From: Enterobacter hormaechei subsp. hoffmannii
GTDB taxonomy: Bacteria; Pseudomonadota; Gammaproteobacteria; Enterobacterales; Enterobacteriaceae
Assembly (NCBI RefSeq): GCF_001729745.1
Contig: NZ_CP017186.1
Coordinates: 2,790,001 to 2,854,000, forward strand
Length of the DNA stretch: 64,000 nt
Direction: 5' to 3'
Position 1 is the first letter of the stretch. Each line of letters opens with the position of its first letter. Below the pieces are notes generated by a model. The model saw nothing but the letters and a program-made list of their open reading frames with translations. It was not told where the DNA came from and made no database searches. Below are positions 17,502 to 24,818 of this stretch, one piece after another. The translations under genes were made by a program, and so were the position numbers.

Positions 17502-18823
17502 AAACCTATGATTTCATCGGCATTGGTATCGGTCCGTTCAACCTCAGTATTGCCGCGCTGGCAGAGGGGCTGGACGGTTTTAGCTCGCTGTTTCTTGAAC
17601 GCAAGCCGCACTTCTCCTGGCACCCGGGAATGATGGTACCGGACTGCCATATGCAGACCAGCTTCCTGAAGGATCTGGTCAGCGCCGTGGAGCCAACCAA
17701 CCGCCACAGCTTCCTGAACTACCTGGTACAGCGCAAAAAGTTCTACCGTTTCCTCACTACCGAGCAGCGCACCGTCTCGCGCGAGGAGTTTGCCGACTAT
17801 CTGTGCTGGGCGGCGGATAACCTGACTAATCTGGCCTTCAGCCAGCAGGTGCAGCAGGTCAGCTTTGATGAGCAAAACGGTCTATTTGAGGTCGTGACCC
17901 AGCGGGATCGCTTCCTGGCGCGCCACGTCTGCGTGGGGATTGGGAAGCAGATCAATCTGCCAGACTGCGTCACCGCGCAGGACGACACCTGCTTCCATGC
18001 CAGCGAAATGATGCTGCGCACGCCGGATTTAGCAGGCAAGCGCGTCACCGTCGTCGGCGGCGGCCAGAGCGGTGCGGATCTGTTTTTGAATATCTTCCGT
18101 GGGGAATGGGGCCAGCCGCTGAGCCTCAACTGGATCTCGCGTCGCAACAACTACAACGCGCTGGATGAAGCCGCGTTTGCTAACGAGTATTTCACGCCGG
18201 AGTATGTGGACAGCTTCTCCACCCTCGGTGACGACGCCCGTCGCCAGATGTTGCAGGAGCAGAAGATGACCTCCGACGGGATCACCACGGAGTCGCTGCT
18301 GGCCATCTATCGTGCTATGTATCACCGCTTCGAAGTGCTGCGGGAAAAACCCTGGGCGCACCTGATGCCGTCCCGCTCGGTGACGGCGCTGACGCGCCAG
18401 GAGAACGGGCAGCGCCTGAGCATCCAGCATCACCTGGACGGCGGGCGCGAACAGCTGGAGAGCGACGTGGTGATTTTCGCCACCGGCTACCGCGCCGTGC
18501 AGCCTGCTTTCCTCGCTCCGCTCTCTTCCCGACTGCGTCTGGATGAGGATGAAGCCTTCTGCATCAACAACGATTTCACCCTTGAATGGGACGGCCCGCA
18601 GAGCAACCGCCTGTTTGCCGTCAATGCCGGGATGCACCGTCTCGGTATTGCCGAACCCCAGCTCAGCCTGATGGCCTGGCGCGCGGCGCGAATTCTGAAT
18701 CGCGCTCACGATGACGAGCCGTTTGAACTGGCAACCACCCCCGGCGTGATCCACTGGCGGAGCACCACCAGCCCGGAGAGCAGCCAGGTTTTTAAATCAT
18801 TAATGAAGACCACCGAGTACTGA
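17498..18823 (+). CDS. iucD: L-lysine N6-monooxygenase IucD
   Basis: IucD is the FAD- and NADPH-dependent hydroxylase that performs the first step of aerobactin synthesis, converting lysine to N6-hydroxylysine at the inner face of the membrane. FAD binding is shown by GIGIGPFNLSIAAL (residues 8-21), NADPH binding by VVGGGQSGADLF (residues 185-196), and the C-terminal ATGYR motif typical of N-hydroxylating monooxygenases is present. The length is 441 residues. The ATG overlaps the iucC stop by four bases. Confidence 0.95.
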   Translation: MKTYDFIGIGIGPFNLSIAALAEGLDGFSSLFLERKPHFSWHPGMMVPDCHMQTSFLKDLVSAVEPTNRHSFLNYLVQRKKFYRFLTTEQRTVSREEFADYLCWAADNLTNLAFSQQVQQVSFDEQNGLFEVVTQRDRFLARHVCVGIGKQINLPDCVTAQDDTCFHASEMMLRTPDLAGKRVTVVGGGQSGADLFLNIFRGEWGQPLSLNWISRRNNYNALDEAAFANEYFTPEYVDSFSTLGDDARRQMLQEQKMTSDGITTESLLAIYRAMYHRFEVLREKPWAHLMPSRSVTALTRQENGQRLSIQHHLDGGREQLESDVVIFATGYRAVQPAFLAPLSSRLRLDEDEAFCINNDFTLEWDGPQSNRLFAVNAGMHRLGIAEPQLSLMAWRAARILNRAHDDEPFELATTPGVIHWRSTTSPESSQVFKSLMKTTEY

Positions 18824-18849
18824 CACACACATTCAGGATCAACATAACA

Positions 18850-21039
18850 ATGAAACGTTCTCATCTTTGGGTTTTAAATCCGTGCTTGCTTGCCATGCTT
18901 TCTACCTCTGCGTGGGCGGAAGAACAAAAGGAAGAAGATATTGTGGTTTCTGCCAGCCGGGCACATCGCAGCGTGGCAGAGATGGCGCAAACCACCTGGG
19001 TTATAGAGCGGGCGGAAATTGAGCAGCAGGTTCAGGGCGGGAAAGAGATTAAAGAGGTGCTGGCCCAGCTGATCCCCGGCATGGACGTCAGCAGCCAGGG
19101 ACGCACCAACTACGGCATGAACCTGCGCGGTCGCTCCATGATGGTAATGGTGGACGGCGTACGTCTGAACTCGTCCCGCAGCGACAGCCGCCAGCTCGAC
19201 TCTATCGATCCGTTCAACATTGACCGTATCGAAGTCATTTCCGGCGCCACCTCGCTGTACGGCGGCGGCAGTACCGGCGGTCTGGTGAACATCGTCACCA
19301 AAAAAGGCCAGCCGGAGACCGAAGTGGAGTTCCAGACCGGGGCAAAAAGCGGATTTAACAGCCATAACGACCATGATGAGAACGTCTCAGCAGCCGTGAG
19401 CGGCGGCAACGACAATGCCTCTGGACGTCTGTCGGTCTCCTATCAGCGCTACGGCGGCTGGTATGACGGCAACGGTGACGAGGTGATTATCGATAACACC
19501 CAGACCGGCTTACAGTATTCCGACCGTATCGACGTGATGGGAACGGGCACCATTAACATCGACGATCATCAGCAGCTCCAGTTAACCACCCAGTACTACA
19601 AGAGCGAATCCGACGGCAAGCACGGCCTGTTCCTCGGAGAGAATTTCGCTGCGGTCACGGGCGATGCCAAAGCCTATAACAAAGACAACCTGAACTCTGA
19701 CCGTATCCCGGGCACAGAGCGTCACCTGATAAACCTACAGTACTCGAACACCGACTTCTGGGGGCAGGATCTGGTTGCGCAGATTTACTACCGTGATGAG
19801 AGCCTGACCTACTACCCGTTCCCGACGCTGAGCAAAGGCGCGGTGACCAGCATTGGCGCGTCCCAGCAGAAAACCGATTTTTACGGCGGCAAGCTGACGC
19901 TGAACAGCAAGCCGATGGATGACCTGACCCTCACCTGGGGTGTGGATGCCGATCACGAAACGTTCGACGCCAACCAGCAGTTCTTCGACTTAAGCAAAGC
20001 GGCGGCGAGCGGCGGCATGGAGCTGGACAACGCCTACAACGTGGGCCGTTACCCGGGATACAGCATTACCAACCTCGCGCCGTTCCTGCAAGCCAGCTAT
20101 GACATTGACGCTATCACCCTGAGCGGCGGCGTGCGCTACCAGTACACCGAAAACAAGGTGGACGATTTTGTCGGTTACGCCCAGCAGCAGGCAATCGCCA
20201 CGGGCAAAGCCACCTCCGCTGACGCGGTGCCGGGCGGGAAAACCGACTACAACAACTTCCTGTTTAACGCCGGGATCCTTGGACGTCTGACCGAACAGCA
20301 ACAGCTGTGGTTTAACTTCTCCCAGGGCTTCGAAATTCCGGACCTGGCGAAGTACTACGGCTCCGGCACCTATCAGCTGGTCGATGGTCACTATCGCTTG
20401 CAAAACAGCGTGAACGTGAACGACTCAACGCTGGACGGTATTAAGGTCAATGCTTACGAGCTGGGCTGGCGCTTCACCGGCGATAACCTGCGTACCCAGG
20501 TGGCGGCCTACTACTCGCTCTCGGATAAAACCATCACTATCAACAAGAGCGACATGACCATCAACCTGGAAGACGACAAACGTCGTATCTACGGGATTGA
20601 AGGCCAGGTGGATTATTTCTTCACCGACAGCGACTGGAGCACCGGGGCGAACTTTAACGCCATCAAGTCCGAAACGCGTGAAAACGGGAAATGGGAGAAG
20701 CTGACGGTCGACAGCGCCAGCCCGTCGAAAGCCAGCGCATGGGTGAACTGGGCGCCGGGCGACTGGGCCCTGCGCGTGCAGAGCACACAAACCTTCGACG
20801 TGTCTGACGCCGACGGTAAGAAGATCGATGGCTATAACACCGTTGATTTCCTGGGCAGCTACGCCCTGCCGGTGGGCAAAGTCAGCTTCAGCGTGGAGAA
20901 CCTGCTGGACAAAGACTACACCACCGCCTGGGGCCAGCGCGCACCGGGGCTGTATAGTCCAACCTACGGTGCACCGGGTCTTTATACTTATAAAGGCCGT
21001 GGACGTACGTTTGGTCTGAACTACTCCGTTCTGTTCTGA
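18850..21039 (+). CDS. iutA: Ferric aerobactin TonB-dependent receptor IutA
   Basis: IutA is the outer-membrane receptor that imports ferric aerobactin using TonB energy; colicins can use it as a receptor. The 729-residue product starts with a signal peptide (cleaved near STSAWA-E), then a TonB box in EEDIVVSAS. The plug domain follows (PGMDVSSQGRTNYGMNLRGR), and the 22-strand barrel ends with the aromatic C-terminus FGLNYSVLF required for barrel assembly. It follows iucD after 26 bases and is probably the last gene of the operon. A GC-rich hairpin lies just downstream. Confidence 0.96.
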   Translation: MKRSHLWVLNPCLLAMLSTSAWAEEQKEEDIVVSASRAHRSVAEMAQTTWVIERAEIEQQVQGGKEIKEVLAQLIPGMDVSSQGRTNYGMNLRGRSMMVMVDGVRLNSSRSDSRQLDSIDPFNIDRIEVISGATSLYGGGSTGGLVNIVTKKGQPETEVEFQTGAKSGFNSHNDHDENVSAAVSGGNDNASGRLSVSYQRYGGWYDGNGDEVIIDNTQTGLQYSDRIDVMGTGTINIDDHQQLQLTTQYYKSESDGKHGLFLGENFAAVTGDAKAYNKDNLNSDRIPGTERHLINLQYSNTDFWGQDLVAQIYYRDESLTYYPFPTLSKGAVTSIGASQQKTDFYGGKLTLNSKPMDDLTLTWGVDADHETFDANQQFFDLSKAAASGGMELDNAYNVGRYPGYSITNLAPFLQASYDIDAITLSGGVRYQYTENKVDDFVGYAQQQAIATGKATSADAVPGGKTDYNNFLFNAGILGRLTEQQQLWFNFSQGFEIPDLAKYYGSGTYQLVDGHYRLQNSVNVNDSTLDGIKVNAYELGWRFTGDNLRTQVAAYYSLSDKTITINKSDMTINLEDDKRRIYGIEGQVDYFFTDSDWSTGANFNAIKSETRENGKWEKLTVDSASPSKASAWVNWAPGDWALRVQSTQTFDVSDADGKKIDGYNTVDFLGSYALPVGKVSFSVENLLDKDYTTAWGQRAPGLYSPTYGAPGLYTYKGRGRTFGLNYSVLF

Positions 21040-21044
21040 TCCTG

Positions 21045-21070
21045 CGCGCCGCCTGTCTGCGGGCGGCGCG
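21045..21070 (+). terminator. GC-rich hairpin after iutA
   Basis: Perfect 9-base arms CGCGCCGCC and GGCGGCGCG enclose an 8-base loop 5 bases after the iutA stop. Only ATTT follows, so termination may be partial or Rho-assisted. Confidence 0.5.
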
Positions 21071-21159
21071 ATTTGCTGTGCAATTTGAAAGCAAATTTGC
21101 TATTAAATCATCGGTTTGCTGAAATTGTCGGCAAACGAACAAAAACGGTGTTTTCCCCT

Positions 21160-21188
21160 TTGACAAGGCGCACGCAGGTCGATAATAT
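21160..21188 (+). promoter_or_regulatory. Promoter of the first tRNA-Asn
   Basis: TTGACA (21160-21165) and TAATAT (21183-21188) stand 17 bases apart, followed by a GC-rich discriminator GCGCC typical of stringently controlled stable-RNA promoters. The same arrangement recurs at the second copy (23620-23648) and, on the other strand, at the third. Confidence 0.8.
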
Positions 21189-21206
21189 GCGCCTCGTTCA
21201 CACGAT

Positions 21207-21282
21207 TCCTCTGTAGTTCAGTCGGTAGAACGGCGGACTGTTAATCCGTATGTCACTGGTTCGAGTCCAGTCAGAGGAGCCA
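21207..21282 (+). tRNA. tRNA-Asn(GTT), copy 1
   Basis: This 76-base gene is identical to E. coli tRNA-Asn: acceptor TCCTCTG pairing with CAGAGGA, anticodon GTT in the loop CTGTTAA (anticodon at 21240-21242), T-loop GGTTCGAGTCC, and an encoded CCA end. The last bases plus one downstream A (21267-21283) form the 17-base core used as an attachment site by tRNA-Asn-specific integrative elements such as the Yersinia high-pathogenicity island. It lies between the aerobactin locus and cbl. Confidence 0.99.
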
Positions 21283-21288
21283 AATTTG

Positions 21289-21320
21289 AAAAGCCTGCTT
21301 TTATAGCAGGCTTTTTGCTT
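21289..21320 (+). terminator. Terminator of tRNA-Asn copy 1
   Basis: Arms around AAGCCTGCT and AGCAGGCTT with a TTTTT run make a standard Rho-independent terminator directly after the tRNA. Confidence 0.85.
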
Positions 21321-21339
21321 TTGTGGGTTCGGTAAATTT

Positions 21340-21371
21340 GCCGGGTGGCGGCTGCGCCTTACCCGGCCTAC
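21340..21371. repeat. REP element
   Basis: A single repetitive extragenic palindrome with the pattern GCCGGGTGGCG...TTACCCGGCCTAC lies between the tRNA terminator and the cbl stop codon. Related copies, mostly paired, occur at 23.8, 39.1, 41.1 and 46.3 kb. Confidence 0.8.
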
Positions 21372-21381
21372 TGATTAGCGA

Positions 21382-22332
21382 CTAAATCTGATAATCAATC
21401 GCCACCTCTTCCGGCTCCATCACCTGGCGTTTGATCTCATCCACCGACAGCCCCGCGTTGCATAGCTCAATAAAACGCCACACGTAGTTACGCTGAAGCT
21501 GCCCGCGCTTTAGCCCCAGCCAGACGGTATTCGCATCGAACAGGTGACGCGTATCCAGGCGCACCAGATTTCCGGCCTCATATTCTCCGCCAGACTGCTC
21601 GGCCACCAGGCCAATCCCCAGCCCTAACTCGACGTAGGTTTTGATCACGTCGGAATCCTGCGCGCTCAGCACCACGTCCGGTGTGAGCCCTTTACGCTTG
21701 AACGCTTCATCAATGCGCGAGCGTCCGGTAATGCCCTGCCGGTAGGTAATCAGCGGCCATTTGACGATCTCTTCCAGCGTCAACGGCGAAACCTGATTCA
21801 GGGGGTGATCGGCGGGTAACAGCAGGCTGTGATGCCAGCGGAACCACGGGAACGCCACCAGCAGCGGGTCGTTGCTCAGCCGTTCACTGGCGATACCAAT
21901 ATCTGCCCCACCGTTATGCAGCAGCACTTCGATTTCCTGCGGCGTGCCCTGGATCAGTTCCAGACGTACGTCCGGGAAGATCTCACGAAATGCTTTGATA
22001 ACGGTCGGAAGACTGTAGCGCGCCTGCGTATGGGTGGTGGCGATTGTCAGCACACCTGACGCGTCGTTGGTAAAGAGATCTGCCAGCCGACGAACGTTGC
22101 TGGCCTCGTTGAGAATGCGCTCAGCGATGGTCAGCAATGCCTTGCCTGGCTCCGTCATGCCCAGCAGGCGCTTGCCGCGACGGATAAAAATCTCAATGCC
22201 TAACTCCTCCTCAAGCTCGCGGATATGTCGGCTGACGCCTGACTGGGAGGTGTAAAGCATGTTGGCGACCTCGGTCAGGTTGTAATCCCGCCTGGCCGCC
22301 TCACGAATAATTTTAAGTTGCTGGAAATTCAC
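21382..22332 (-). CDS. cbl: LysR-family regulator Cbl (sulfur utilisation)
   Basis: Cbl is the CysB-like activator of genes for organosulfonate use (tau and ssu) during sulfate limitation. The 316-residue product is nearly identical to E. coli Cbl, from the N-terminus MNFQQLKIIREAARRDYNL, through the helix-turn-helix TSQSGVSRHIRELEEELG, to the C-terminal IDYQI. It lies 96 bases downstream of nac on the same strand, the arrangement known from E. coli, so Nac or NtrC control may extend to it. Confidence 0.97.
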   Translation of the reverse strand: MNFQQLKIIREAARRDYNLTEVANMLYTSQSGVSRHIRELEEELGIEIFIRRGKRLLGMTEPGKALLTIAERILNEASNVRRLADLFTNDASGVLTIATTHTQARYSLPTVIKAFREIFPDVRLELIQGTPQEIEVLLHNGGADIGIASERLSNDPLLVAFPWFRWHHSLLLPADHPLNQVSPLTLEEIVKWPLITYRQGITGRSRIDEAFKRKGLTPDVVLSAQDSDVIKTYVELGLGIGLVAEQSGGEYEAGNLVRLDTRHLFDANTVWLGLKRGQLQRNYVWRFIELCNAGLSVDEIKRQVMEPEEVAIDYQI

Positions 22333-22428
22333 GATTCACTCCGGCGCATCTGACATAAGGCTATTGTTAGAGTCAGCCGGGCTGAAGAACAAATAATAAA
22401 AACCAGCATCTTATGCTTATTTGGAATA

Positions 22429-23346
22429 TCAGCTGACCAGTTGCAGCTCGCGATTTTCCAGCGACGGCTTACTGACCAGAGACATCAGGATCTCTTTCAC
22501 CGCCTGCGCCTGCGGTGACAGGGAGCCGCGCGCGGACATATTCAACGACAGCGGTAAGCTCATGGATGGCGTGGTGATGCGGGCCATCCAGCCATTCGCC
22601 GCGCTGCACAGTGAACGTGCGGCAGACTCGGGCAGTACCGTTACCCCCATGCCGCTGGCAATGGCGGCAGTCAGCGTGGAGATGGAATCAATCTCCCCGA
22701 TAATCTTCGCCGTCAGACGGCGCAGCGAGAACGCTTCGTCAACGCGAACGCGCACGGCGCTGTAGTCGCGCGGCAGGAACAGGTTCATCTCTGCCACGGC
22801 GGTTAAATCAATGCTCTGGCCGGGGCAATCACGGGTCCCGACCAGATAAAGATCTTCCTTCAGCAGCGGCTGGCTGGTGATCCCGGCAACCGGTGAGCGA
22901 TCGTACAGCACCGCCATATCCAGCTGACCGTTGAGCAGTTTGTCATTGAGCACGGAACCACTGTTCTCATGCAGATAAACCAGCACTTCCGGTAGCTCCG
23001 CGCGCACCGCCTGAAGCAGCGGCATGGTTACCGACGATGCGGCCGTTCCCGGCGCCAGGCCGATGGAGACATTCCCGCTCAGGGTCTGACCTACGTTGTG
23101 CACGGCCAGTTGCGCCTGTTCGCACTGACGCAGGATCGTACGGGCATGGGTATATAAAATTTTTCCCGCTTCGGTAGGCGTTACGCCGCGCTTGGTGCGG
23201 ATCAACAGTTGCTGGTCCATTTCGCCTTCCAGAGTCGCGACCTGCTGGCTCAGCGCAGGCTGCGCGATATGCAGCACTTCAGCCGCCTGGGTCAGGCTGC
23301 CGATATCGACGATTTTTACGAAGTATTTCAGTCGTCTTAAGTTCAT
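22429..23346 (-). CDS. nac: Nitrogen assimilation control protein Nac
   Basis: Nac is the LysR-type regulator that links the NtrC response to sigma-70 genes for poor nitrogen sources and represses gdhA and others. The 305-residue length equals Klebsiella and E. coli Nac, and the N-terminus MNLRRLKYFVKIVDIGSLTQAAEVLHIAQPALS carries the expected helix-turn-helix (long motif spans residues 1-33). Upstream on the same strand are a sigma-54 promoter and an NtrC site, described separately, so expression should rise in nitrogen limitation. It is flanked by cbl and by the second tRNA-Asn. Confidence 0.96.
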   Translation of the reverse strand: MNLRRLKYFVKIVDIGSLTQAAEVLHIAQPALSQQVATLEGEMDQQLLIRTKRGVTPTEAGKILYTHARTILRQCEQAQLAVHNVGQTLSGNVSIGLAPGTAASSVTMPLLQAVRAELPEVLVYLHENSGSVLNDKLLNGQLDMAVLYDRSPVAGITSQPLLKEDLYLVGTRDCPGQSIDLTAVAEMNLFLPRDYSAVRVRVDEAFSLRRLTAKIIGEIDSISTLTAAIASGMGVTVLPESAARSLCSAANGWMARITTPSMSLPLSLNMSARGSLSPQAQAVKEILMSLVSKPSLENRELQLVS

Positions 23347-23402
23347 GTTGCCCCCTGTTCGAAAATAGCGTGCCGGTAACGGCTGTGTTGTTAAACAGGT
23401 TT

Positions 23403-23418
23403 TGCAATATGGATGCCA
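23403..23418 (-). promoter_or_regulatory. Sigma-54 promoter of nac
   Basis: On the minus strand, TGGCAT-N5-TTGCA matches the sigma-54 consensus TGGCAC-N5-TTGC with one mismatch and correct spacing. The predicted start lies near 23393, about 47 bases before the nac ATG. Confidence 0.8.
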
Positions 23419-23535
23419 GGTTTTGGCAGCGAATAAATATCTTTGCTAAGCGGCTGAAAATAAGGAAAGCCAATCGCTGGTGCCTGTTTTCAGACAGTGA
23501 CAACGGATTCCGATCTGCCCCATTCGGGGTATATC

Positions 23536-23552
23536 TGCACAATAATGGTGCA
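23536..23552. promoter_or_regulatory. NtrC enhancer site for nac
   Basis: TGCACAATAATGGTGCA closely matches NtrC sites of glnA (TGCAC-N5-TGGTGCA). Its centre lies about 150 bases upstream of the predicted nac start, which agrees with the single far-upstream NtrC site described for Klebsiella nac. Confidence 0.8.
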
Positions 23553-23619
23553 TTCCGTTGGCAAAAACGTCAGTTTGCTGTTTTTGTCAGCAAACAGTCT
23601 AAAGTCGGCGATCCATCCT

Positions 23620-23648
23620 TTGACAAGGCGTACGCAGGTCGATAATAT
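23620..23648 (+). promoter_or_regulatory. Promoter of the second tRNA-Asn
   Basis: TTGACA and TAATAT with 17-base spacing and a GCGCC discriminator, the same layout as at copy 1. The flanks of the two copies are near-identical over roughly 150 bases. Confidence 0.8.
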
Positions 23649-23666
23649 GCGCCCCGTTCACACGAT

Positions 23667-23742
23667 TCCTCTGTAGTTCAGTCGGTAGAACGGCGGACTG
23701 TTAATCCGTATGTCACTGGTTCGAGTCCAGTCAGAGGAGCCA
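23667..23742 (+). tRNA. tRNA-Asn(GTT), copy 2
   Basis: Identical in all 76 bases to copy 1, with anticodon GTT and encoded CCA. It lies between nac and ldtA, the position of asnV in E. coli K-12. Confidence 0.99.
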
Positions 23743-23748
23743 AATTTG

Positions 23749-23780
23749 AAAAGCCTGCTTTTAAGCAGGCTTTTTGCTTT
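23749..23780 (+). terminator. Terminator of tRNA-Asn copy 2
   Basis: Arms AAAAGCCTGCTT and AAGCAGGCTTTT followed by T-rich sequence directly after the tRNA. Confidence 0.85.
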
Positions 23781-23798
23781 TCTGCGTTTGGTAAGTTT

Positions 23799-23863
23799 GT
23801 CGGGTGGCGCTCTGCTTACCGACCTACGGTCCTGTAGGCCCGGAAAGCGCAACGCCACCGGGC
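23799..23863. repeat. BIME (two facing REP units) overlapping the end of ldtA
   Basis: A left unit TCGGGTGGCGCT...CCGACCTAC faces a right unit GTAGGCCCGGAAAGCG...GCCACCGGG. The right unit lies inside the ldtA reading frame and supplies its last codons and stop. Confidence 0.75.
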
Positions 23864-24756
23864 ATTGCAAGCCTCACCGGCATCCCCGACCGCCGTTCCA
23901 GCTCAGCGCCCGCCCCTTCACTTATCAGCTGCGTCCTTTGCGCGGCCGAAATGGGCAGCGGCACTTTTCGGGTTGATTCAAATTCCGCGCGATTGCGTGA
24001 AAGCGGCTCGTGAACCTCTACCCAGCGGCTACCATCCGGCTCGGTGGTCACTTTTACGGGCTGATCGATAAGCTGTACCCGCGTCCCCACCGAAACGTTA
24101 TCGAACAGGTATTTGATATCGTTATTACGCAGGCGAATGCAGCCCTGGCTGACGCGCAGGCCAATGCCGAAATTTGAGTTGGTACCGTGGATCGCGTACA
24201 GCCTGCCGATATAAAGGGCATACAGCCCCATCGGGTTATCCGGCCCGGCGGGAACGAACGCGGGCAACGTTTTCCCCTCTTTCGCGTAAGCACGTCGCGT
24301 GTTTGGTGTGGGTGACCAGGTTGGGCCTTCCTGCTTGCGCTCAACGGCGGTTACCCAGTTACGCGGCGTTTCGCGCCCGGCCTGACCAATGCCAATAGGC
24401 AGCACCTCAACCGTGTTGCTGCCGGGTGGATAATAGTAAAGACGCATTTCCGCGACGTTCACCACAATCCCTTCACGCACCGTTGGCGGCAAAATTAGCT
24501 GCTGCGGCACCACCAGCGCTGTACCGGCACGTGGTAAAAACGGATCTACCCCCGGGTTAGCTTCCAGCATATTGCTTAACCCTTGCCCGTGCTGCGCTGC
24601 AAACGCTTCGAGCGGCAGGGTATTACCTTCAGGTACGGTGACAGTTATCGGCGCTCCCACCAGGCGGCTCCCCTCGGGAGGGAGTGGGTAGGTTACAGCA
24701 GATGCAGCGGGAACCAGTATACAAAGCGTAAAAACGAACGCGGCAAATCGAATCAT
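23824..24756 (-). CDS. ldtA: L,D-transpeptidase LdtA (ErfK), C-terminal tail encoded by a REP
   Basis: LdtA attaches Braun lipoprotein to peptidoglycan in the periplasm. The 310-residue product has a signal peptide (cleaved near PAASA-V), a LysM-like segment (about residues 38-86) and a YkuD catalytic domain. The domain has the conserved HGTN (His190) and SQGCIRLRN with catalytic Cys206. Up to RRSGMPVRL it follows E. coli ErfK closely. After that, the residues [13 protein letters not shown] and the stop codon are encoded by a REP unit (23827-23865), so the native end has been replaced. The tail lies outside the catalytic domain and probably does not abolish function. A hairpin shared with the ATPase gene precedes it. 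Confidence 0.94.
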   Translation of the reverse strand: MIRFAAFVFTLCILVPAASAVTYPLPPEGSRLVGAPITVTVPEGNTLPLEAFAAQHGQGLSNMLEANPGVDPFLPRAGTALVVPQQLILPPTVREGIVVNVAEMRLYYYPPGSNTVEVLPIGIGQAGRETPRNWVTAVERKQEGPTWSPTPNTRRAYAKEGKTLPAFVPAGPDNPMGLYALYIGRLYAIHGTNSNFGIGLRVSQGCIRLRNNDIKYLFDNVSVGTRVQLIDQPVKVTTEPDGSRWVEVHEPLSRNRAEFESTRKVPLPISAAQRTQLISEGAGAELERRSGMPVRLAMPGGVALSGPTGP

Positions 24757-24781
24757 AGTGTTCTGTACTCGGTCAAAGAGA

Positions 24782-24804
24782 AAGCCTGCCGGTGGGCAGG
24801 CTTA
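24782..24804 (-). terminator. Terminator of the P-type ATPase gene
   Basis: Arms AGCCTGCC and GGCAGGCT around GGTG lie between the ATPase stop (24819) and the ldtA start (24756). A pyrimidine-rich run follows on the minus strand. Confidence 0.6.
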
Positions 24805-24818
24805 GCCTACTCATTCAG

